Shown piece by piece: positions 1 through 9,295 of a stretch of DNA of 64,000 nucleotides; position 1 is the stretch's first letter, and the number at the start of each line of letters is the position of its first letter. A program made the translations under genes and the position numbers. The stretch is from Sesamum alatum (lineage: Eukaryota > Streptophyta > Magnoliopsida > Lamiales > Pedaliaceae), in NCBI GenBank assembly GCA_034509735.1, contig JACGWO010000004.1, positions 15,543,395 to 15,607,394 of the forward strand, given 5' to 3'. The notes beneath the pieces are model-generated. The model was not told the DNA's origin and made no database searches. It saw only the letters and a program-made list of their open reading frames with translations.

Positions 1-44
1 ATCTGTGAAAGATCACCTCAAAATGATTTGAAAAGTTTATGTTC

Positions 45-675
45 AAGGTCGCGTACCTCCCACGAGGTCGCGTTATTATTTGAAAAGTTTGTTCAAGGTC
101 GCGTACCTCCTGCGAGGTTGCGTTATTATCTGAAAGATTTATCTTTAAGGTCGCGTACCTCCCGTGAGGTCGCGTTATTATCCGGAAAAGATTTATGTTC
201 AAGGTCGCGTACCTCCCGTGAGGTCGCGTTATTATCTGAAAAGTTTATGTTCAAGGTTGCGTACCTCCAGCGAGGTCGCGTTATTATCTCAAATGTTTAT
301 GTTCAAGGTCGCGTACCTCCCGCGAGGTCGCGTTATTATCTGAGAGATTTATCTTTAAGGTCGCGTACCTCCCGTGAGGTCGCGTTATTACCTGGAAAGT
401 TTTTCAAGGTCGCGTACCTCCCGCGAGGTCGCGTTATTATCTGGAAAAGTTCATGTTCAAGGTCGCGTACCTCCCACGAGGTCGCGTTATTATCTGAAAA
501 GTTTATGTTCAAGGTCGCGTACCTCCCGCGAGGTCGCGTTATTATCTGAAAAAGATTTATCTTCAAGATCACGTACCTTCCGCGAGGTCGCGTTATCATT
601 TGGAAAGAGATTTATCTTCAAAAAGGTCGCGTACCTCCGATGAGGTCGCGTTATTATCTGAGAAAGATTTCTTCA
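45..675. repeat. Minisatellite of 12 hairpin-bearing ~52-bp units
   Basis: Twelve units begin near 45, 95, 147, 201, 253, 305, 357, 406, 459, 511, 565 and 623, so the spacing is 49-58 bp. Each has an AT-rich linker and a GC-rich core in which CGCG-T-ACCTC and GAGGT-CGCG flank a four-base loop and can pair. The loop varies (CCGC, CCGT, CCAC, CTGC, CAGC, CGAT) while the arms are nearly constant. The array may extend left of the window. All three plus frames are partly open because the unit length is not a multiple of three; I do not regard this as coding. Confidence 0.93.
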
Positions 676-852
676 AGTTAAACTCCGCCATGAGAGGTCA
701 AGGTAGAAGGTTTTAGCAAAATGGGCAAATGACTTCTCAAGTTATCAGAAATGGGAAAATCGTCATAATAGCAAGAAGATGCGACTGATCATATGATGCC
801 TGTTCAACTTCTTCCAGTTCAATAACTTGCACTAGAAGAAGTGGGGGACTAA

Positions 853-1389
853 TGATAGGGGTAGTACCCCATATATGCTGATAAGACATAAATACACTAA
901 AAAAGAGGTTAAAATTGCATATGAGCCTGATGACCGCGTACAACACAGTCGGGTCGCTACCCCGCGACCCAACCCGGATACGTGACCCGAAACCCGAACA
1001 AGAGGACCCAAGATCTAGACCCTTGGTCTCCTGACAGCTGAAGCCTTGAGATGACGCCACGTGGACCAGGCAAGTACACGCACTTGGCTCTATAAATACT
1101 CCTGTTCCACCGTATTATGGGTAAGATATATTTGATAGCATTCGACCTATCATTCCACTTAGATCGCATTTTTGCCATCTCGAGTTTGAGCTGACTTAAG
1201 CATCGAAGGGTCTTCGTCGGGGACGATCCCGGCTAGGCTCACGTTTGCTCTCTTCTCAGGTACCCTTACTTTCCAGGTGACAGGTGGAGATGCTAACTTA
1301 GACGTAACCAAAGATCGCTACCCGCTACTCAGATCAGTCAAGCACAGACGTCATCAAGGATCGCTACCCGCCACCCGAATCAGTACGCA
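853..1389 (+). mobile_element. Probable solo LTR, Ty3/gypsy-type
   Basis: The segment starts TGATAGGG and ends in CA. Flanking pentamers actaa (848-852) and accaa (1390-1394) differ by one transition and may be a decayed target-site duplication. A TATA box (tataaata, about 1090-1097) precedes a U5-like stretch at about 1190-1240 with the CTTAAGCATCGAAGGGTCTTCG-type sequence common in plant gypsy LTRs. No coding region follows, so it is read as a solo LTR left by LTR-LTR recombination. The motif gatcgctacccgc recurs near its right end. Boundaries are inferred. Confidence 0.6.
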
Positions 1390-2534
1390 ACCAATATTAT
1401 AGAAACAAATAAATATGAAAAATAAACCACTAAACATATAATTTTCTCTTATTTTAACGATATTCACTTTGTATAGTCTCATAAATTTTTTTTTGGTAAT
1501 TTTTTTTTCAGAAAAAAAAAAAAGTTAAAGACGTGAGATTCTAGCATAGTGAGCCTACAATTAAAATAAGAAAAATAAATACAGAAATTCCTCGTAAATA
1601 AACTTATATCCATATGGCATACTGACATCTTGCCTGCCAAAAAAATTTCCAATATTTATTTATATTTTAATTTACAATCATTATCTACAAAATTAGTTTT
1701 TTAAGGTCATGTTTATCACGTCGAAATGGTTGAATCAGCCTAGATATATGTACTAATATGGCCTTCGTCAGGTGTTTACTACAAATATAGCCAGTCCCGT
1801 ATAAATGCATGCGGCCCGCTGTTGACCCCCACAAAACGCCATACTCCAATCTCGATTCCAGAGCACATATTAACAATATGTGGGGCCATGCTCGTCCATA
1901 CTAACATTTCTTGTCGGATTTGCCTCTTGTATGAGCATTTGAAATTTCTTGTGCACCCCTATATTTCCGTGAAATTACACGTTATCTTAAATATTGTGTC
2001 AAAAGGTAAGTGGCACTTATTGCTTTTAAATTTAGCTCCATTTCTTCTTCCCGACTCCATTCGATTTATCTACCTATTTTCTTCTTTTTTCCGACTCCAT
2101 TTCTTTTTCTTCCAACTCCACAAGTAATTATCCAAATGACATAAATAATTTGATTAAACATATTATATATTAAGGGCCTAAATATAGTTATTCCTTGAAA
2201 TTAGTAGTGAATCAATGCAAGCACCAAGGAATCCAGCACAGCCCTTTACACGTCTCTTCTTTATGTAGGAGGACCAAACGCTGTCCTACGACTTACACCA
2301 TTAATAATGCCTTCACGCGTCTCGTGAATAGGCAGCACCACTTGCCAAAGCAATTCCGTAGTGCTCTGTTTGTTTCAATCTTGAGAACAAATTTAGAAGT
2401 CATTTTTCAATTAAGACTGGGGTGGGCAATAGGATCGGGTTAAATCAGAGACTCATCCCATTTGAAAGGGATTTTGAAGCCATAACTGGTTCCCGAAGCG
2501 GGTTCCTAATCTTAGTGTTAGTGGACTCGAACCC
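1390..2534. other. AT-rich intergenic DNA
   Basis: No gene recognised. There are homopolymer A/T tracts near 1485-1525 and a degenerate tandem pyrimidine motif (ctccatttcttctt) near 2036-2118. The short open frames here have no recognisable domain and no splice-supported extension. Confidence 0.6.
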
Positions 2535-3077
2535 GATTCTTTTATAGATATACTAGCCGTTATACTATGCTGTTACTGCGTGTATATAATAAATAATTTT
2601 TTACGTTTTAAAATATATTATAAATAAGAGTAAAATATATAAATTAAAACATCACATTTAAAAAAAGGACAAAAAAAACTAATTTATCAATTAGTATAAA
2701 ATTTGGAAAGTTGAATAAAGTGATTATCTTATCAGTTGATGATTATTTTTGGCATTATAAAAAAACAGTGCGACGGTGTCATTAACCGCCATTTGTGAGT
2801 AAAAAAGGGGTTTCTTTTATATAATATTAGTTGTTGAGGCATGCCGTCCCTGCGTGAATATAATAAATATTCGTTTGGGCTTTAAAATATATTATTATTA
2901 TAAATAAGAGCAAAATATAAAAAATTACATCACATTAAAAAAATAAAAAAAAATTAATTTATCAATTAGTGAAACTTTGGAAGGTAAATAAGTTGGTTAT
3001 ATGATCGGTTGAAGACATTCTTGACCTCACAAAAATTGGTGCAGTGGTGTAATTAACCGCCGTTTGTGAGCAGGCCC
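2535..3077. repeat. Two tandem ~275-bp repeat units
   Basis: Copy 1 (about 2535-2811) and copy 2 (about 2812-3077) align along their length. Shared blocks in order are cttttata, ctgcgtg.atataataaat, tttaaaatatatta, aataagag.aaaatat, aatttatcaattagt and attaaccgcc.tttgtgag. This could be a duplicated non-autonomous transposon or a short satellite stretch. I see no coding content and cannot name the family. Confidence 0.75.
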
Positions 3078-3208
3078 ATTCCTAACATTTTTGTGGCTCT
3101 AGGGCGAGAAAGAAAAAAGAGGCCCCTAACGAAGCATATATAAAATAGTTAATCCATGCCTATAACCTTCTTTATTATATTTTTAGTTGATCAATGCTTT
3201 AACAAATA

Positions 3209-3632
3209 GAGTAAATTACATCTACCTCTCCTGAGTTTGACATAATTACAAATACCTCCTTATTGTTTGAAAATTACAAATATCTCCCTGAGGTTTGTAA
3301 CCGTCTAACAAATAACTCGTTTCCGTCCATTTTTATGGGTGAACTGACCAAAATGCCCTTATCCATTTTATTTAATTTTTAAAATTCCTTAATTTTTTTG
3401 GAGTACAATGCACAGGGAGAGGTTCTTAAAGTTTTTTACACAAAGGAGTTAATAATGCAATTTGTCTCGGCTGTTTTTTCTACAATTTAACTATAAAATC
3501 AAGGGCAAAATGGTTAATTTCAGGCCTTTGGTTGAAAACTACAAACCTCATGGGGGTATTTGTAATTTTTCAAACAACGAGGGGGTATTTGTAATTATGC
3601 CAAACCTCATGAGAGGTAAATGTAATTTACCC
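3209..3632. mobile_element. Mutator-type MITE with perfect 9-bp TSD
   Basis: The element is 424 bp with terminal inverted repeats of about 110 bp. The left end starts gagtaaattacat and the right end reads gggtaaattacat on the minus strand. The 9-bp duplication taacaaata flanks it at 3200-3208 and 3633-3641. Nine-bp duplications with long TIRs are the hallmark of Mutator-like elements. There is no coding capacity, so it depends on a transposase supplied from elsewhere. Confidence 0.9.
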
Positions 3633-3641
3633 TAACAAATA

Positions 3642-4608
3642 ATATGCCATATATACTGAAAAAAAAAAAAAAACAGCACAAGAAAGTAGATTTTTCAAAA
3701 AATGTGGAGAAGTGACGTTTAAAAAGTCCTTTTAGTTTGGGAACAAAATTATGAGAATCCTTGAGAATATATGATAAGAGAGTACGTAGAAATGTGATAA
3801 GTCAGTTTGCAAGAGTCATTTCAATTCTTGGTTCCTTGTAGTATTTTTATTGAATATAATAATTATTTTACATAATTAATTATTTATAGTAATAGTAGAA
3901 GGCTAATTAATTATTTGATGTATTAAATCCCTGATACAGCATTTCTACGACTGTTTACTGATAAGATGATTTCAATTATACTAGGGTAGACTCGTAATTT
4001 GCTTAGACAAATGAGAGAAGTTTGAAACAAATCAACATAATTAGAAATCGCTTTTATTTTGCCTTAAAAAAAGCAAATAATAAATGAATTTCTGAACTTA
4101 TAAAATTAATAAAGGATTAAAATGCTAAAAAGACCAAAAAGAATCCCTCAAACTAAATGAGACGACATAAATTCACGAATTATTGGTAGATCTTACTGGA
4201 TTCATCGTCCTAAGTACGTTAATTTATTGCATTCATGAACTTTGAAAACGATCAATCTTTCTTAATTATTGCATTTATAAACTTTGAAAACGATCAATTT
4301 TCTTAAAATCTCTACCAACTTGACTATTTAAAAAATTCGCAAAAGTTCCAAAAAAAAAAAAAAAAAGGTTCGCAATGAGATCCCTGCAACTGTTCCAATC
4401 AATTCCCCCGATTTTAGGTTAGAAGTCCTGAATGCTACTTAGCTTGAGGACCTCATATGCTAGTGGCACACCTTTGGTACGACTCATACCACCTCATTTG
4501 TTCCATTTATATGGTTGATGTTGACATATAAACTCAACAATATCAACTATATTGGGTGTTAGCATTTTCAAGTTTTAGAGGTGATAATGCAAGAATGTTT
4601 TGAAAACT
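3642..4608. other. AT-rich intergenic DNA
   Basis: Poly(A) runs occur at about 3660-3673 and 4350-4366. A short direct repeat (attgcattcatgaactttgaaaacgatcaa-like) occurs around 4226-4300. No gene, RNA gene or element boundary is recognised. Confidence 0.55.
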
Positions 4609-4865
4609 GGTAAATTATATTGACACTCTCTTAAATTAGGTTTATTTACGCAAATAACTTATGTTTTTTATGAAATTATAACTACACCCTTGAGGGGTGT
4701 TAGTGTAATATTTTTCAAAGAGTATTAGTGTAAGCTTTGTTTTTGAATAGGGGGTGTGGTTATAATACAATTACAACCTCTGGGGTTGTAGTTGTAATTT
4801 TACAAAAGATATGGGGTGTTTGTGTAATTGAACCTAATTTCAGGGGGTGTCACTGTAATTTACCC
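4609..4865. mobile_element. Short Mutator-type MITE
   Basis: About 257 bp, almost entirely two inverted arms. The left arm begins ggtaaattatattgacac and the right arm, read on minus, begins gggtaaattacagtgacac. Both arms continue with matching aattaggtt, ttacacaaa and acaactacacc-type blocks. Flanks (ttgaaaact and tttaaaaaa) are only a degenerate match, so the 9-bp TSD is eroded. It is related in its termini to the element at 3209-3632. Confidence 0.78.
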
Positions 4866-4947
4866 TTTAAAAAAATACTCGATACAATTTCATATACGAA
4901 CACAGTTTAAATATGTGTCGTATACGACATATACGTGTTGGAAAATA

Positions 4948-5090
4948 TAAATGGTGAATTATAATGACATTTCCTAAAGTTTGAGATAATTACAAATACT
5001 TTCTTATTTTTTCAAAAATTACAAATATTCCCTAATTAGGTTTGTATTTTTAACTAAAGTTCTGAAATTGCCCATTTGCCCTTAATATTT
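4948..5090. mobile_element. One-ended fragment of the same MITE family
   Basis: The order of blocks (gtgaattataatgacat, agtttgagataattacaaata, tttcaaaaattacaaatat, aggtttgta) follows the left arm of the 3209-3632 element. No matching right arm is found before 5860, so the copy is truncated or its partner arm has diverged. Confidence 0.55.
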
Positions 5091-5860
5091 TTTAAATTGT
5101 AAAAAGATCATTCAAATCAAATTACATATTGGTATGTGTAAAAAAAAGTAAGAAATCTCTCCATACGCATTTTAGTACAAATAAACACCCCATTAGTTAA
5201 TCTATATGCCATATGCATTAAATTTTTTTATCCATATTTTTGTTATTTTCGCTTTATTTAGAGACAAAATCATATTTGATTATAGAAAGATTAAGAATAA
5301 AATGAATACTCAAAAAATAATAATACCTGCTCATGTTAGACTTGATTATTTGCACTTTGCAATCACCACCTAATTACCGCTAAGTTTTTTCGCTTTCAAC
5401 ATTATCTCCGTACTCATATTTCCATTGACAGGTTAAAACATTTGAAAACTATTTAGTTAATAAATTTAATTTTTTTTTTTTCATAAAATCGATTCGAGAT
5501 GTAAAAAAAATCAGTTTTTGTGTTTCCTTTTTCTTAAGTGTATTTTTTTTAGAAAAATAGTATAAGAATGAGTGAGCATTCAGAAAGTGAGAGCAAATAT
5601 ATTTAATTTTTAAAATTTTGAAAAATCTTAAAAATTTATTTTGCCACCTAGCTATTTGTTAACAATTTATTACACCCCAATAATTTCTCTTCCTGCCTTT
5701 CACGGCAACACAAACGGGCCCTTACCGTCATAATTCAGTGTACAACAATTATAGAAGAACGTACAACATCTTCATCCAATTCTTTTAGCTATACCTGAAA
5801 ATGTTTCTCTCTCACACATTCACACATTACGCGACAGTTATACCCCAAAATCTCTCTCCT
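5091..5860. other. AT-rich upstream region of the QWRF gene
   Basis: Mostly A/T tracts. From about 5800 it becomes pyrimidine-rich with CACACATT and CTCTC motifs typical of plant core-promoter and leader DNA. No reading frame of note. Confidence 0.5.
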
Positions 5861-5889
5861 CACCCCACCCCACCCCACCCCGCCCCACT
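5861..5889 (-). promoter_or_regulatory. Potential G-quadruplex upstream of QWRF gene
   Basis: The plus strand has four consecutive CACCC repeats followed by CGCCCC. The minus strand therefore carries five runs of four G separated by one or two bases, well inside the usual G-quadruplex rule. It lies about 250 bp before the main ATG and directly upstream of the TA-repeat TATA region. Folding and function are untested. Confidence 0.55.
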
Positions 5890-5895
5890 CCACTG

Positions 5896-5929
5896 TTATA
5901 TATACATATATATATATATATGTATATTA
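5896..5929 (+). promoter_or_regulatory. TATA-type core promoter / (TA)n tract of QWRF gene
   Basis: The tract tatatatacatatatatat lies about 210 bp before the ATG and is followed by a pyrimidine-rich stretch (TCTCTCTCT at 5960-5968 and 5998-6006), a usual plant 5' leader composition. It may serve as the TATA box, but the start of transcription cannot be fixed from sequence. Confidence 0.5.
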
Positions 5930-6026
5930 GCCGGGTTTCGTAACGGTCATATCTTCGGTTTCTCTCTCTAAAACGACTCATTAAAGCCACTCATTTTCTC
6001 TCTCTAAACATATAATCACGTTCCCC

Positions 6027-6041
6027 ATGGCTCAGTCTTAA
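6027..6041 (+). other. Four-codon upstream ORF in QWRF leader
   Basis: ATG GCT CAG TCT TAA precedes the main start by 94 nt. If transcription starts at the TA tract, this lies in the mRNA leader. Its ATG context (C at -3, G at +4) is weak to moderate. Confidence 0.45.
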
Positions 6042-6128
6042 TTCGGTTCTTCTCTCCTTTGGCACACGAATTCCAGCTGAATTAAGGTGAGAGTTAGGGT
6101 TTGAAGGAGAGTGAGAATTCAGTTGACG

Positions 6129-6134
6129 ATGTGA
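6129..6134 (+). promoter_or_regulatory. Start-stop (ATG-TGA) micro-ORF before main ATG
   Basis: ATGTGA is followed by a single A and then the main ATG at 6136. Any cap-dependent scanning ribosome must pass it. The -3 base is A, a favourable plant context. AUG-stop elements are known in plants to stall ribosomes or reduce translation, for example the AUGUAA of NIP5;1. Here the pair is directly abutting the coding start, so it could throttle translation or allow local reinitiation. Confidence 0.6.
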
Positions 6135-6135
6135 A

Positions 6136-9100
6136 ATGGTAACTGCGGTTACATCGAACCCCAAGCAGCGCCCCTCGCAGAACCCAAAGCGGCCGCCGTT
6201 GCTGTCCTCGGACTCTGACAATGCGCCGCCACGCCGCCCCAAAGCTCGTGAAGTATCCTCGCGCTACTTGTCTCTCTCAACCTCCTCATCCTCTTCCAAT
6301 TCTTCCGCGTCAACCAACACGACGTTGTCTTCCATTACATCCGGGTCGTCAGTTGCGTCGAGAAGGTCTCAGTCTCCAATGCTTAGCAGGAGTGTCGCGG
6401 TTACTACTCCGAAGAGTCAACAGAGGGCGGTGTCTGCTGAGAGACGTCGGCCGGGGGCGACGACGCCTTCTAATGCTGAGAGGATGTTGGTGACGTCAAT
6501 GCGGAGTTTATCGGTATCGTTTCAGGGGGAATCGTACTCCGTGCCTGTGAGTAAGGTGAAACCGCCTCCGGCGGCCGTTGGAACTTCCGGGGGCTTGAGG
6601 AAAGGTACGCCAGAGAGGAAGAAAGCGGGAGTGACGCCGGTGAGAGATCGAAGAGAGAGTAATAGGGAGAATTCGAGGCCGAGTGACCACCAGCAGCATC
6701 GTTGGCCGGGAAGATTACGTAGCGAGAATTCGGGTTTCTTCACTAGGAGTTTGGATTACGGCATGGGACGAGCGAAATTGAGTGGATCTGGTTCTGCGCT
6801 CAAGGAATTGAGAAAGTCTGGCGCTGATGAAAATAGTAGAGGCAAGGTTGGTAATGATTTGAAGTTGGAAAATCACGATGTTGACGTTCGAGGAACTAGT
6901 GGGCTCAATGGTCGACCGAGATTAGGTGAGTCACGGAACTCAGATGCTGAGAGTGTCTCAAGCGAGAGTACTGTAAGTGAAAATGTGATTCAACTGAGAG
7001 GAGGGCCACGTGGGGTTGTTGTGCCGGCAAGATTCAGTCAAGACGCGAGTAACCGAGGGCATAAAGTACTAGGTCCTGGTTCACCCCTATCAAATGGTGC
7101 ATCAAATAGAATATTAGGTCATTCAAAGTTAATTGTTGCAAAGAAGTTTCAAAACGATAGTCCTGTTTCATCGCCACGCGAAGTTTCTGCGAGTAGGGGA
7201 TTATCACCTCTTCGAAGCGGAATGAGGGCGGCTTCACCAAGCAAGGCCTTGAGTTCATCTGGTGCTCTGTTGAGAGGTATGTCTAGTCCAACAAGAGCTA
7301 GAAGTGGTGTAGGAACTTCAATGAATGACAGTAACACGTGCAGCACGCCATCTATGTTGAGCTTTGCTGTTGATATGAGGAAAGGAAAGCTCGGAGAGAA
7401 TCGAATTGCTGATGCATATGACTTGAGGCTACTATATAACCGACTGTTGCAGTGGCGATTAGCAAATGCAAAGGTAGAGAATACCCTGTTGGTGCAAGAA
7501 CAGACAGCACAGGTACTAATTTGCCCCAATATTTTGGCTCTTGAATAAATATAAATTAGTTAAACAATTACAGTACTTGCAGTTCCAATGTTTCATGGAT
7601 CAAGGCATCCATGCTAAAGTATGTGCTTTGGTCTAGTAGAACTGAATTTAATGACAAAATAATAATAGCCACATTGAAATATTTGGTTGGGTTAAATAAT
7701 ACTGTACATCTGTGGAGCAGATTATCGGTTGCTGACTCCATTAAATCATTGTGCTTAAGTCCAAGAAGTCTGTTTATCCACATATAAGGTTCTCAAATGC
7801 CAAAATGCATGAAAAAAGAAAATAAAAAAAAGAAAGGCAGGGAGGCTATTCAAAAAAAATTCGTCCTTCATTAGCTTCTATTAGTAATTGCAATATCTTA
7901 TCATTAATGTAAATCCCTTCCTCACCCCTCGCCACCCCCAAAAAGAAAAATATAATAACAAAAAAATGACATACGAAATGTTGCATGGAATCTAATCTGC
8001 AAATGGGTATCATCTAAATATTTACATTATGCAAGAGCAACCCAGTTCTCTATGATAGTTCTGATTCCTCAGGAAACCTAATACACTATATTGTTTCATC
8101 TCTTAAAGTCCAAACTATTGTGTAGGTGCTTTTCTACTTGGCTCCTTTATTAATCATTGCCATCAAGTTTAAAATAATTTTCCCAGTTAATGGTTCCAAA
8201 TTTTGTACTCTCTTTTTATGCAATCTCATGAGTTCTGACTTTGGGTGCTGTAGCATTGTGACTTTTAGTAACGAAATCACAAAAGCTTATAAACCATATT
8301 AACTATATTTTGGGTGGAATGAAATAAATATGATACATATGGCCTAAATCATGAGCACTCATCTTCCCTGCTAGAAGTGAAAGCACATGAAAATTTTACT
8401 CACTTCATATGTGGCTTGAATGGTTGTTATAATTTGTATATTTGCTTTGTATTATATGATATTCGGAAAATGAGAGATGTACCTTTTTAACTTGCGGAGA
8501 AACATATAGGTGATTTGCTGATTGTAGACTAGGAATTGAAATGATTTATTACTGGATAAACTTACAGATGACAATTAGCACTTACAGACGAGATAAGCAA
8601 CTGAAATCGTATGGGCATCTGACATATCTTGCTTGGAACCCAAAGTAACTGTGGGAGCTCTGTTTTTAAGCTGAGCTACAATTCCTCTCAAGCAAATTGT
8701 TTTGCTGAGTGCAGAAATTAGTCATCAATGAACATTAGAGCTCCACAGCTGTAGAAATAATTGTTGGTCCACGAATTTGTCACTTGCACATTTTGATTAG
8801 ATGTGTTCTTTTCATTTGAATATTTATTGACATGCCTATGCCATTTATTGGATGCTGAATTGGATACATTATTCTTTCTATTCTACCATCTCACACTTGA
8901 ATTGGCCACTTATTGACGTTCCAAAGGAAAGTATTCTCATCTCTCTACCCTTTCTTTTTTCACTTCAACAGAGAAGCCTCTATACTGCTTGGATGACTAC
9001 CTCAAAATTGCGACATTCGGTTGGGTCCAAGAGAATTGAACTACAATTGTTGAGACATAATGTGAAGCTTTATTCTATATTAAAGGAACAGGTAAGACTT

Positions 9101-9264
9101 TTTCTTTCCTTGACTGTCCTTACGGTGATATTATTTAAGGGGTTGATTTAAGTAGTTATATTTGCTTTAAGATTCTTTTCTTTTTTCCTTCCCTTTCTCT
9201 TTGGCTGGAACTTATTGAACTCTGGAAAATTTTCTAAATTGTTTCTTCTCAAAGTGTTTAAAGG

Positions 9265-9295
<31 letters not shown>

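Noticed and set aside
28..549. 173-aa open frame with repeated SRSRTSREVALL motifs
   Set aside because: It is a translation of the minisatellite; unit lengths are not multiples of three, the frame cycles through three repeat peptides, and no promoter or homologue is visible.
45..675. CRISPR-like look of regularly spaced repeats
   Set aside because: Spacers are not unique, units are one continuous tandem repeat, and the context is a plant nuclear genome.
848..1433. Alternative solo-LTR right end using actaa at 1429-1433
   Set aside because: The exact pentamer is not preceded by CA in the right register; the accaa at 1390 next to CA fits better.
7513..7548. Extension of the QWRF exon 1 frame to a stop at 7548
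   Set aside because: A GT donor at 7513 and conserved downstream exons show these codons are intronic.
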